Shown: piece by piece, positions 32,955 through 39,935 of the stretch
Layout: every line of letters starts with the position of its first letter
Numbering within the stretch: position 1 is the first letter of the stretch
Made by a program: the position numbers and the translations under genes
IMG/VR virus record: IMGVR_UViG_3300021437_000047
Coordinates: 1 to 40,381 of that record
Length of the DNA: 40,381 nucleotides
Direction: 5' to 3' (one strand)
DNA from: a virus
Notes under the pieces: model-generated
Databases searched by the model: none
What the model saw: the letters and a program-made list of their open reading frames with translations, nothing else
Told to the model about the DNA's origin: nothing

Positions 32955-33106
32955 TCATTTCCAGAGAAGAACGCGAAGCCGGGCTGCAATTCGCCCGCAA
33001 CTGGCGCGAGGCCAACAAGGCAGAGTTCGACCGGCTCTATCCCCCCAAGCCGAAGGCCCAGAAGCTGCGCATCAAGCTCGTGCCGGTTCTGGGAAAGGTC
33101 AGCTGA
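32951..33106 (+). CDS. small basic protein, unknown
   Basis: The 51-residue ORF starts with MIISREEREAGLQFARNW and has a basic C-terminus (KPKAQKLRIKL). AAGGAG lies 8 nt upstream and both ends overlap neighbouring genes. The dense coupling supports it as real. Confidence 0.6.
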   Translation: MIISREEREAGLQFARNWREANKAEFDRLYPPKPKAQKLRIKLVPVLGKVS

Positions 33107-33249
33107 TGATCGCCCTCGGCCCGCGCGATATCGCCAAGGCTGCCTTCTGGGCAGTCGTTTCCGGCGCGATCATCCACATCGTCCAGCAGTGCATCGCCGG
33201 CTACGTCCAGTGCGCCGCGCTGGGCTGCCTGCCGAATGGTGGCCTGTGA
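33106..33249 (+). CDS. small hydrophobic protein, unknown
   Basis: The 47-residue product has one hydrophobic helix (AAFWAVVSGAIIHIV) and three cysteines (QQC, VQC, LGC). Start and stop overlap the neighbouring genes (TGATG at both ends). A membrane role is likely; function unknown. Confidence 0.58.
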   Translation: MIALGPRDIAKAAFWAVVSGAIIHIVQQCIAGYVQCAALGCLPNGGL

Positions 33250-33455
33250 TGCCCCGCGCCCTCTCCACCCGCGAGCAGACCAGCATCGCCCGCCAGCGCC
33301 AGCGCTCCGCCGAACTCGACCAGCTGCGCCTCCAGCGCCGCCTGACCGAATTCGAACAGGCAGAGGCCGACCGGCTCACCCAGGCGCTCTACATGCGCGA
33401 ATGGCGCCGCGAACAGGCCGAGCGCTGGAGCAAAGGCCGGAGCATCGGCCGGTGA
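33249..33455 (+). CDS. small Arg/Gln-rich helical protein
   Basis: The 68-residue product (PRALSTREQTSIARQRQRSA onward) is a strongly charged helix and probable coiled coil or nucleic-acid binder. It is coupled to both neighbours. Confidence 0.6.
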   Translation: MPRALSTREQTSIARQRQRSAELDQLRLQRRLTEFEQAEADRLTQALYMREWRREQAERWSKGRSIGR

Positions 33456-33769
33456 AGCTGATCGTCACCACCCACGCCGTCCAGCGCTGGATGGAGCGCA
33501 TCGGCGCCGAGAATGAGGGCGCCGCCCTGGCGATCCTCACCGGCCCCGGCGTGCGCCATGCCATCGCCTTTGGCGCGCAGGTGGTGAGGATCGGCAAGGC
33601 CCGCATCATCATCGATTACCGCCCCGACGAAACCGAGCAAGGCGCCGCCGTCATCAAGACCGTGCTGCTGGCCGACCTCTTCGTCATCCCCGCGCAGCTG
33701 CGCCCCGTCTCGATGGGCGGCGTCCCGCCCGTCTCTGCCCGATTTTCCAGCAAGGGAGACCCGCGATGA
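33452..33769 (+). CDS. hypothetical protein, DUF4258-like pattern
   Basis: A GTG start overlaps the preceding stop. The 105-residue protein starts KLIVTTHAVQRWMERIGAEN, then strands VRIGKARIIIDYRP and IKTVLLADLFVIP. The S/T-HA-x2-R-x2-R beginning resembles the DUF4258 family, some members of which are toxin-like nucleases, but the match is short. Confidence 0.6.
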   Translation: MKLIVTTHAVQRWMERIGAENEGAALAILTGPGVRHAIAFGAQVVRIGKARIIIDYRPDETEQGAAVIKTVLLADLFVIPAQLRPVSMGGVPPVSARFSSKGDPR

Positions 33770-34074
33770 TCAATCTCGATTCCCGGTCAGTCCGCCTGAT
33801 GATCGAAGCCCGCCGCGAACAGATCGAGCGCTTCGGCCACACCCCGGAGGCCGATCTGCGCTGCACCCCCGCCTTCCTGCCGAAACAGGCCCAGCGCTAC
33901 CTGACCCACGCGATCGAGGACCTGCACTTCGATCCCGCCGGCCCCGAAGGCCGCAAACGCGCCATCCGCCACCTCGCCCAGTCCGCCGCCCTGATCATGG
34001 CCGCCATCGACCGCCTGGACGCCGAGGACATGCCCGCCCCGATCACTGCAACCGCTGAAGGAGACCCGCTGTGA
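33766..34074 (+). CDS. hypothetical phage protein with EARREQIERFGHTPEAD motif
   Basis: The 102-residue protein contains EARREQIERFGHTPEAD followed by helices (AQRYLTHAIEDL, RHLAQSAALIMAAIDRL). The R-x2-QI-x2-G-x-TPE-D pattern recurs in phage proteins and in the N-terminus of MazG-like nucleotide hydrolase relatives, so nucleotide metabolism is one option. Coupled on both sides. Confidence 0.6.
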   Translation: MINLDSRSVRLMIEARREQIERFGHTPEADLRCTPAFLPKQAQRYLTHAIEDLHFDPAGPEGRKRAIRHLAQSAALIMAAIDRLDAEDMPAPITATAEGDPL

Positions 34075-34550
34075 ATTATCCGCCCTATGCCACCATCGAT
34101 GAACTGCGAACATGGGCCGAAGGCATCATGAGCCGCGCGCCCGATTTCGTGATCGGTGATGACTATCTGCGCCGCTGGTGGGTGATGCCCCGCAACGCCT
34201 TCGCCAATGTCTACCTGCACCAGATACTCAAGAGCGACGATGACCGGGCGCTCCACGATCATCCATGGGCCAATTCGAGCTACATCCTTTCCGGCGGATA
34301 CATCGAGCACACCCCGGAAGGCAGCTTTCTTCGCAAGCCCGGTGATTTCATCGAGCGCGGAGCCGATGCCCTGCACCGCCTCGAAGTCCTCCCGGGCATG
34401 GACTGCATTTCCCTGTTCACTACCGGCCCCAAGGTCCGCGAGTGGGGCTTCCAGTGCCCACAAGGCTGGGTGCCGTGGCAGCTCTTCACCGACCCAAACG
34501 ACAGCAGCCGCACCGGCCGTGGTTGCGGCGAGCATGGAGGGGATGCGTGA
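34071..34550 (+). CDS. cupin-fold protein
   Basis: The 159-residue protein has a cupin core: ALHDHPWANSSYILSGGYIE (metal-type HDH) and the second motif FLRKPGDFIERGADALHRLE. A conserved tail FTTGPKVREWGFQCPQGWVP follows, which I associate with phage-borne cupins. It could bind a metal and act as an oxygenase or sugar-modifying enzyme; the substrate cannot be inferred. Coupled to both neighbours. Confidence 0.72.
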   Translation: MNYPPYATIDELRTWAEGIMSRAPDFVIGDDYLRRWWVMPRNAFANVYLHQILKSDDDRALHDHPWANSSYILSGGYIEHTPEGSFLRKPGDFIERGADALHRLEVLPGMDCISLFTTGPKVREWGFQCPQGWVPWQLFTDPNDSSRTGRGCGEHGGDA

Positions 34551-34867
34551 TGAACTATCCCATCATTTTCCCAGCCACGACACCAAAGGTCGAAGAGCCG
34601 CACCCGGACTTCCCCAACTGGTGCGCCGCCCGCATCTGCGAAGCCTTCATGCTCGATCCGCGCGGATATCAGCCGGCGGACGACGAATTCGCCCTGACGC
34701 TCAAGATCAATGCCAACCACCCGCCGGTGCCGTTCGACCTCGGCCCGCTGCTGGATGAGATCGACTTGACGCCGCCACCCGCGCCGACCGTCGTGAAATT
34801 CCCGCGCCCGGTTCCCCAGCCAAACTACGCCGCCCTCGGCATCGATGACCCGGAGGGCCACAACTGA
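34550..34867 (+). CDS. hypothetical protein
   Basis: The 105-residue product starts MNYPIIFPATTPKVEEPHPD and contains WCAARICEAFMLDPRGYQPA, with a Pro-rich C-terminus. No known domain. The ATG overlaps the cupin stop. Confidence 0.6.
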   Translation: MNYPIIFPATTPKVEEPHPDFPNWCAARICEAFMLDPRGYQPADDEFALTLKINANHPPVPFDLGPLLDEIDLTPPPAPTVVKFPRPVPQPNYAALGIDDPEGHN

Positions 34868-35073
34868 TGGCCAGCAAACTCACCCCCCGCGATGAACAGG
34901 TGATGCACCGGGTCTGCCTCGGCTTCACCTCGCGAGAGATCGCCGAAGACCTCGGCATGTCCCCCCGCACCGTCGAATTCCGCCTCTGGAAGATCAACGG
35001 AAAGCTGGGTGCCACCACCGGCGCCCAGGCCGCCGTCATCTTCGACCGCATGGAACGGGAGCGCGCGGCATGA
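34867..35073 (+). CDS. LuxR/GerE-type HTH protein
   Basis: The 68-residue protein is a single GerE domain: LTPRDEQVMHRVCLGFTSRE, then EIAEDLGMSPRTVEFRLWKI and NGKLGATTGAQAAV. Without a receiver or ligand domain it should bind DNA constitutively. It may adjust phage or host promoters; target unknown. Confidence 0.8.
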   Translation: MASKLTPRDEQVMHRVCLGFTSREIAEDLGMSPRTVEFRLWKINGKLGATTGAQAAVIFDRMERERAA

Positions 35074-35169
35074 TCTTGACATTCGGCAAACTCCGGAGCA
35101 GCTATCGCCCCGTCACCGTGAAAACGGCGGTGATGCGGTTTGGAAGCTGCAACGGACGTCGCCGATCAG

Positions 35170-35200
35170 GCGCGCTCAGGGGAATTCCCGGCGCGCTTTT
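35170..35200 (+). terminator. possible terminator hairpin in the 35074-35327 leader
   Basis: GCGCGC at 35170-35175 and 35191-35196 can pair, with an inner GGG/CCC step, and TTTT follows at 35197-35200. The 254-bp stretch around it is the longest gap in the accessory operon. It also contains TTGACA at 35077, a possible new promoter. The frame from 35070 stays open through the whole gap, so it could instead encode an 86-residue extension of the next gene. Confidence 0.35.
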
Positions 35201-35327
35201 CTATGGTCGGGTGTGGTCGGAGGCGCTTGCGCCTGCCGGTCCCGCGAGGTCCGCCGGCCTTCCAACCGGTCATGCCCGGCCACCAGAATGGAAGCTGTTG
35301 GTCGGTCCATACAAGAGGACCTTGACC

Positions 35328-35609
35328 ATGAGCGATCATGCTTTTGGCGCAGCCAATCCGCGCGCCTTCGATCCCAATACAAGCACCCATTACGCCCTGT
35401 CTGAATTTGCCCAGTTCGAGCTGACACAACTCTTCAGGGCGATGGCTGCCGTTGCGCAGGTAATGGATACCCAACCCGGCCAGATCGCACCCGAGATAGA
35501 GCCGCACAACATCGCACCTATCTTCGCCACCTTTGCCAGCCACGGCGAGCGCATTCTTGGCGAGGCTCCGTGCCTGTTCCCGAGGGTCAGCCGGAGGGCA
35601 GCGGCATGA
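35328..35609 (+). CDS. hypothetical protein
   Basis: The 93-residue product starts MSDHAFGAANPRAFDPNTST and has a helical middle (SEFAQFELTQLFRAMAAVAQ). AGAGG lies upstream of the chosen ATG. An in-frame ATG at 35070 overlapping the LuxR-type stop would give 179 residues, with FYGRVWSEALAPAGPA and PPEWKLLVGPYK in the added part. Function unknown. Confidence 0.58.
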   Translation: MSDHAFGAANPRAFDPNTSTHYALSEFAQFELTQLFRAMAAVAQVMDTQPGQIAPEIEPHNIAPIFATFASHGERILGEAPCLFPRVSRRAAA

Positions 35610-36001
35610 GCAGTCCCAATTCCGGCAGCTTCAAGCCCGGTCAGACCCCTTGGAATAAAGGTGTGAAGGGACTGCACCATAGCCCGGCGACCGAATGGAA
35701 GAAGGGGCAGCCGTCAAATCGCAAGATGCCGGTGGGATCGGTGACGATCCGACACCGGAAGCGTGACAGCCACCCACGCGCCTTCATCAAAATAGCCGAG
35801 CCATCGCTTTGGGTGCCGCGTGCAAACTACGTCTGGGAACAGGCTTTCGGAGAAATCCCGCGCGGGATGGTCATCCACCACCGAGACCGCGATCCCCTCA
35901 ACGATGATCTGGGCAACCTGCGGCTGCTCACCCGTGCTGAACACGCCGCAGAGCACAACCACGAGATGCACCATGCCCGCTACCACCGAGGAGCGAAGTA
36001 A
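35606..36001 (+). CDS. HNH homing-type endonuclease
   Basis: The 131-residue protein starts with a NUMOD-like GSFKPGQTPWNKGVKG, common in phage HNH nucleases. The HNH core follows: VIHHRDRDPLNDDLGNLRLL and EHAAEHNH. It probably nicks or cuts DNA and may be a selfish element. The next frame begins inside a conserved methyltransferase motif, which suggests insertion or replacement at that gene. Confidence 0.82.
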   Translation: MSSPNSGSFKPGQTPWNKGVKGLHHSPATEWKKGQPSNRKMPVGSVTIRHRKRDSHPRAFIKIAEPSLWVPRANYVWEQAFGEIPRGMVIHHRDRDPLNDDLGNLRLLTRAEHAAEHNHEMHHARYHRGAK

Positions 36002-36141
36002 TGGGCACCGGCAGCACCGGCATCGCCGCCCTGCGCGCCGGCAAGCGCTTCACCGGCATCGAGCACAACCCGAAGCATTTCAACACCGCCGTGCAGCGCC
36101 TCCGCGCGGTCTGGGCGGAAATCGAAGGAGCAGCAGCATGA
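36001..36141 (+). pseudogene. C-terminal remnant of a site-specific DNA methyltransferase
   Basis: The 46-residue frame MGTGSTGIAALRAGKRFTGI-E-HNPKHFNTAVQRL corresponds to the motif I region (usually DPFMGTGSTG) and following helix of beta-class DNA methyltransferases. The DPF residues, the catalytic (D/S)PPY and the target-recognition domain are missing. It begins on the last base of the HNH gene. Probably decayed, though a short product may still be translated by coupling. Confidence 0.72.
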
Positions 36142-36389
36142 CACACGACCTAATTCATTCCGACACCCACCAATTGATGAACGCAATCGCCGTGTCGCTT
36201 GATGATGGGTTCAACCCCAGCGGGACCCACAAGGTCGCCTTTGTCCTTCTGACCGCCAATTTTGGCGACATTGAAGGCGGGCGGGTAAATTACGTGAGCA
36301 ATGGCAATCGCGAAGACATCATCGCCATGATGAAGGAAACCGTCGCCCGCTTCGAAGGTCGCTACAGCGATCAGGCAGGTGCCGCATGA
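36138..36389 (+). CDS. hypothetical protein
   Basis: The 83-residue product (THDLIHSDTHQLMNAIAVSL onward) contains HKVAFVLLTANFGDIEGGRV and VNYVSNGNREDIIAMMKE, patterns I recall from hypothetical proteins of other phages. Start and stop overlap neighbours (ATGA). Function unknown. Confidence 0.62.
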   Translation: MTHDLIHSDTHQLMNAIAVSLDDGFNPSGTHKVAFVLLTANFGDIEGGRVNYVSNGNREDIIAMMKETVARFEGRYSDQAGAA

Positions 36390-36640
36390 ACTACGATCTC
36401 CGCCAGGGCGTGACGCTCACCCAGCACCAGGTGCTCGACCTGATCGCGCAAAAAGCCGCCGAATGGTCGGAGAAGCATGATTTCGATGACCGCCTCAAGC
36501 TTGGCCTCTCCGCTGCCCGGCAGGCCAACAGCCAGATCCTGTTCCTCGAAGTCCGGAGACGGGCTGCAATCACCGCCGCCGCCCTGCTGATCGATGCTGC
36601 AGATGAGATTGGACGCCTGATCGGCACGGGTGCGGCATGA
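36386..36640 (+). CDS. hypothetical helical protein
   Basis: The 84-residue protein starts MNYDLRQGVTLTQHQVLDLI and contains helices AAEWSEKHDFDDRLKLGLSA and ITAAALLIDAADEIGRLI. No recognised domain. Coupled to the ASCH gene by a 4-bp overlap. Confidence 0.6.
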   Translation: MNYDLRQGVTLTQHQVLDLIAQKAAEWSEKHDFDDRLKLGLSAARQANSQILFLEVRRRAAITAAALLIDAADEIGRLIGTGAA

Positions 36641-37131
36641 AGGCCCTGACCATCTGGCAGCCATGGGCATCGCTGATCATGGCCGGCGCCAAGCCCTATG
36701 AATTCAGAGGCTGGCGCCCGCCGCGCTCGATTATCGGCCAGCGCATCGTGATCCACGCTGGAGCGCGGCGCATGCGGCGCGAAGAATGGCTGGATCTCTG
36801 CTATCGCACAGTCAGGGAAAAGGATGGGATTTATGAGGGCGATTTCACCTGCCTGCATGCCTCGCTAGCGCACCACCACCTCGGCGAACTGAAGTACGAC
36901 AGCGACAGCGTCGTCTATTCTGCAGGCCTTGGCACCGCCATCGTCGGCGAACCGCGCCTCGGAACCGACATCGCTGCTGAATTCTGCACCGATCTGGTCA
37001 ATGACAGCGACCGCGATGACCATGCCAACTGGGGCTGGCCGATGCTCGACATCGAAGTCTGGCCCGAACCTATCCCGATGAGCGGGAAACAGGGCCTGTG
37101 GAACTGGCCGACGCCGGAGGATGTGCTGTGA
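36637..37131 (+). CDS. ASCH-domain protein
   Basis: The 164-residue protein shows the ASCH signature LTIWQPWASLIMAGAKPYEF, then RGWRPPRSIIGQRIVIHAGA. ASCH domains bind or process RNA and modified nucleosides; several related enzymes are ribonucleases or cytidine amidohydrolases. In phages they often sit in early accessory blocks. The exact substrate is unknown. Confidence 0.83.
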   Translation: MKALTIWQPWASLIMAGAKPYEFRGWRPPRSIIGQRIVIHAGARRMRREEWLDLCYRTVREKDGIYEGDFTCLHASLAHHHLGELKYDSDSVVYSAGLGTAIVGEPRLGTDIAAEFCTDLVNDSDRDDHANWGWPMLDIEVWPEPIPMSGKQGLWNWPTPEDVL

Positions 37132-37397
37132 AGCGCTGGTTTCTCACCATCCGCCGTGGCCCCCCCTTCACCCATGTTCGGGGAAAACTCCGGCTTGCCC
37201 AAATCGCGAAGAAGCAAGCCATGGCGCTCCGCTTCAACCGCCGCGCCATCGGCCAAGAACGGCGTGAACTGCGCAAATGGCTGGGTGAAGACTACCCCTG
37301 GCACTGCCGCAGCAAGCGCCGCGGCAAGGTCTGCCTGTTCCAAAAACGACCCAATCTCGCCCGCCAGCGGGATCAAGAACGGGAGTTACCCTTCTGA
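37128..37397 (+). CDS. small basic protein, unknown
   Basis: A GTG start overlaps the ASCH stop. The 89-residue product is highly basic (KRWFLTIRRGPPFTHVRGKL, RFNRRAIGQERRELRKWLGE) and may bind nucleic acid. It is coupled to the next gene by TGATG. Confidence 0.58.
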   Translation: MKRWFLTIRRGPPFTHVRGKLRLAQIAKKQAMALRFNRRAIGQERRELRKWLGEDYPWHCRSKRRGKVCLFQKRPNLARQRDQERELPF

Positions 37398-37852
37398 TGT
37401 CCGAATATCTCCAATCCGCCCGCGCAGCTCTCGCCATGGATCGAAAAGGGAAGACCGTCGCAGAGATCAAGGCCAATCTCGGCCTCCGCTACGCCCACGA
37501 AGTTCACAACCGGCTATTGGTCGCCCGCAAGGAAGAGACCTTCCACGAACCGAACATCACCGTCGATGAGCTTGCCCTGATCATGGGCATCGGAAAGGCC
37601 CAACTACGCCAGCTTGATCACGGTGAAACCTGTAATCCCAAGCTAAAGTACTGCGGCGGGCGCTTCTGGTTACGCGGCAAAGCAGAGCGGATCGCTCGGA
37701 AGCGCCTTGCCAGACACCGGAAGGGTGAAGACCCGAATGGACGCGGAACGGGCTTCAACCTGCTGCATCCCTACAATGGCTATGTCTGCCTGACCCCTGC
37801 CGGGTGGGCGCTCTTCTGGAGCACGCTTTCCGAACAGGAAAGGGATGACTGA
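37397..37852 (+). CDS. hypothetical protein with HTH-like segment
   Basis: The 151-residue product has a possible HTH in the N-terminal part (KTVAEIKANLGLRYAHEVHN). A second (ITVDELALIMGIGKAQLRQL) precedes a basic stretch. No family is assigned; a DNA-binding role is possible. Confidence 0.6.
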   Translation: MSEYLQSARAALAMDRKGKTVAEIKANLGLRYAHEVHNRLLVARKEETFHEPNITVDELALIMGIGKAQLRQLDHGETCNPKLKYCGGRFWLRGKAERIARKRLARHRKGEDPNGRGTGFNLLHPYNGYVCLTPAGWALFWSTLSEQERDD

Positions 37853-38277
37853 TGCCGATCCGCCCCGAAAATCGCGCCCGCTACCCGAAGAACTGGCCAG
37901 AGATCAGCCGGCGCATCCGGTTCGAGCGCGCTGGCAATCGCTGTGAGCAGTGCGGCGTGCCCAATCATGAGCTGGGCGGCCGCACCCGCGACGGCCAGTG
38001 GCACAAGGCCCGGCCGACCGGCGATGATGGCCTGAAGCTGACCTGGCCGGAGCCGGGATCGCACTGGTGGTGCGATGGCCCGCACGGCGTCCATCAGCTG
38101 CGCATCGTCCGCATCGTGCTGACCGTCGCCCACCTCGATCACACCCCGGAAAACTGCGAAGATGCCAACCTGAAGGCATGGTGCCAGCGCTGCCACAACC
38201 TCTACGACGCCGCCAATCGCCGCGCCGGCACCCGAGAACGCGCCTTTGCTGGCCAATTCACCCTGTTCGATTCGTGA
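37852..38277 (+). CDS. HNH endonuclease
   Basis: The 141-residue protein has a zinc knuckle CEQC near residue 31, an HNH core VAHLDHTPENCEDANLKAWC and CQRCHNLYDAANR. The second CxxC pairs with the first to hold the beta-beta-alpha-metal fold. Many P2- and HK97-type phages carry a packaging-linked HNH next to terminase; this one instead lies next to the excisionase, so a nuclease of other purpose is likely. Confidence 0.85.
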   Translation: MPIRPENRARYPKNWPEISRRIRFERAGNRCEQCGVPNHELGGRTRDGQWHKARPTGDDGLKLTWPEPGSHWWCDGPHGVHQLRIVRIVLTVAHLDHTPENCEDANLKAWCQRCHNLYDAANRRAGTRERAFAGQFTLFDS

Positions 38278-38549
38278 CAAGCACATCGGCTCCTCTGCTC
38301 CTCACTGAAACCGAAGCTGCCGAGCTGCTCCGCCTGTGCCCGCGCACCCTGCGCAAGGCGCGGGCGGACGGCCATTTGCGCTATATCTTGATCGGCCGGG
38401 CAATCCGCTACACCCTCCGCGACCTCGAAGCGTTCGTCGATTCGAACAGCCGGAAGGAAGCCACATGCCCGCCAGCAGACCATTCCGCGCCAAAGATCAG
38501 GAAGCGCCGATCAGGCGAGATCGTGCCGTTCACCGCGCGCCCGCGCTGA
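38274..38549 (+). CDS. excisionase-like HTH protein
   Basis: A GTG start overlaps the HNH stop. The 91-residue protein has a winged HTH of the excisionase/MerR type: LLTETEAAELLRLCPRTLRK followed by GHLRYILIGRAIRYTLRDLE. A basic tail follows. Position 15 bp before the integrase fits an Xis role, bending DNA at attP for excision. Confidence 0.82.
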   Translation: MTSTSAPLLLTETEAAELLRLCPRTLRKARADGHLRYILIGRAIRYTLRDLEAFVDSNSRKEATCPPADHSAPKIRKRRSGEIVPFTARPR

Positions 38550-38564
38550 CCCGCCGCGGCTGAA

Positions 38565-39638
38565 ATGACTGTCTGGAAAAGCCCGAAGTCGCCCTATTTC
38601 CAATTCGACTTCCAGTTTCGTGGTCGCCGGTTTCACGGATCCACCGGCTGCACATCGCGCCGCGCGGCAGAGGCGTTCGAGGCGCGCGAACGGCACAAGG
38701 CCGCGCTGCCGGATCCCGCACGCCCGCCGATCACGATGGACGAAGCCGCCGGCCTCTATGCCGAACACGCCGAGCGCCTGCCGAGCTGGCCGACGATCGA
38801 TTACATCACCCGCGCCCTGGTCAAGGGCATCGGCGCCGGTATGCTGCTCTCTGCCGTCACCCAGCGCGACCTGCAGGTCTACTTCGCCCGCCGCCGGAAT
38901 GGGCGCAGCAATGCCACCGTCAATCGCGAGATCGAGAACGCCCGCGCCATCTGGCGCCGCGCCGATCGCACGCGCTTCGACATCGGCGAGATGCCGGACT
39001 GGGCGGCTCTGCGGCTGAAGGTGGCGGAAAAGCCGCCGCGCGAACTATCCGCCACCGATGAGGAAGAGGCGCTGTTCGAGGCGATGAGCGAAGACGTGCG
39101 GCCGGCCTTCCGCTTCCTGCTGCTGTCGGGATGGCGGCGCGGTGAGGTTGCCGGCCTGCGCTGGTCGGACCTCGATCTGCCGAACCGCGAAGCCGTGACC
39201 CTGATCAAGGGCGGCAACACCGTGCGCCGGCCGTTGACCACGGCGATGGTCGCCATGATCGCCAACCAGCCGAAGGTCGGCCCTTTCGTCTTCACCTATA
39301 TCTGCCGCCAGTCGCGCGCCAAGCGCCGGAAGGGCCAGCGCTACCCGCTCACGCCCAGCCTGCTGCGCGATCGCTGGCAGGAAGCGCTGGCGGCGGCCGA
39401 GATCACCGATCTGCGGATCCACGACATCCGCCACACCACCGGCACCCGCATCGTCCGCGCGACCGGCAATCTCGCCGCCGCGAAGGAAGCCCTGCGCCAC
39501 ACCAACCTGAAAACGACCCTGCGCTATGCCCACGTCCTGGGCGATGATGTGCGGAATGCGCTGGAGGCCGCCGCCCAAAGTGCATCGGAGTCCCGGAATA
39601 GTCCCGGACGGAAATCCCGCACCACCCGGAAACCCTAG
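38565..39638 (+). CDS. int: tyrosine integrase
   Basis: The 357-residue recombinase has an N-terminal arm-binding part (WKSPKSPYFQFDFQFRGRRF), a core-binding domain (GLYAEHAERLPSWPTIDYIT) and the catalytic domain. Catalytic residues are R191 (SGWRRGEV), K215 (LIKGGN), H286 and R289 (IHDIRHT), H312 (LRHTN) and Y321 (LRYAH). It ends 35 bp from the tRNA-derived attP core, and the left arm repeat lies inside its last codons. Probably expressed from the end of the early operon with the excisionase. Confidence 0.94.
   Translation: MTVWKSPKSPYFQFDFQFRGRRFHGSTGCTSRRAAEAFEARERHKAALPDPARPPITMDEAAGLYAEHAERLPSWPTIDYITRALVKGIGAGMLLSAVTQRDLQVYFARRRNGRSNATVNREIENARAIWRRADRTRFDIGEMPDWAALRLKVAEKPPRELSATDEEEALFEAMSEDVRPAFRFLLLSGWRRGEVAGLRWSDLDLPNREAVTLIKGGNTVRRPLTTAMVAMIANQPKVGPFVFTYICRQSRAKRRKGQRYPLTPSLLRDRWQEALAAAEITDLRIHDIRHTTGTRIVRATGNLAAAKEALRHTNLKTTLRYAHVLGDDVRNALEAAAQSASESRNSPGRKSRTTRKP
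39588..39608. repeat. attP arm: integrase arm site, left copy
   Basis: Two tandem copies of AGTCCCGGAAT/AGTCCCGGA (11-bp period) lie inside the 3' end of int. The same 21 bases recur at 39809-39829 on the other side of the attP core. Paired direct repeats flanking a core are the usual layout for integrase arm-type sites. Confidence 0.7.
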
Positions 39639-39673
39639 CATTTCCGCCGCCGACAGGCCCCTAGCCATCCGCC

Positions 39674-39711
39674 GTGTAAACGAGATGCTCTACCAACTGA
39701 GCTAACCGCCC
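39674..39711 (-). other. attP: attP core: 5' half of tRNA-Val(UAC)
   Basis: Read on the minus strand, the 38 nt run from the acceptor GGGCGGTTAGCTCAG through the D loop (GTTGGTAGAGCA) to the anticodon loop (TTTACAC, anticodon UAC). After position 38 the sequence no longer matches a tRNA, so no 3' half or T arm follows. A tRNA fragment ending in the anticodon loop between the arm repeats is the expected crossover region. It is not a functional tRNA on its own. Confidence 0.78.
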
Positions 39712-39729
39712 CGACCATGGGAAGCCGCG

Positions 39730-39757
39730 CATTTACGGGGTTTTCGGGCTTGGTCAA
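39730..39757 (-). promoter_or_regulatory. candidate promoter facing the tRNA half
   Basis: On the minus strand TTGACC (complement of 39752-39757) is followed after 16 bp by TAAATG (complement of 39730-39735). It is 18 bp upstream of the tRNA first base. It would drive the reconstituted tRNA-Val after integration. Confidence 0.45.
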
Positions 39758-39808
39758 CCTCTCTGTTCGCGGAACAGAACGGCATCAAATGGAACAAATC
39801 GGCACCTC

Positions 39809-39829
39809 GAGTCCCGGAATAGTCCCGGA
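39809..39829. repeat. attP arm: integrase arm site, right copy
   Basis: An exact second copy of the paired 11-bp AGTCCCGGAAT repeat, 221 bp from the first and on the opposite side of the tRNA-derived core. The stretch 39640-40381 has no convincing gene; it holds attP, the iteron origin and the cos end. Confidence 0.7.
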
Positions 39830-39935
39830 ATGAATTTGCGCGCCCTGAGATCACAGAGTGATGACCAGGGCGAATTTTTCGTGCGTGCGCACCACGCGTA
39901 GGGCGACATTTCAGGAAGCCACCATGCGTGGGAAC

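Noticed and set aside
39674-39711. Functional phage tRNA gene
   Set aside because: Only the 5' half is present; no T arm or 3' acceptor strand follows the anticodon loop.
39763-39777. LexA-type operator at CTGTTC-GCG-GAACAG
   Set aside because: A short perfect dyad is present, but it does not fit the GTTC-N7-GTTC form known in alphaproteobacteria and no promoter for a gene lies beside it.
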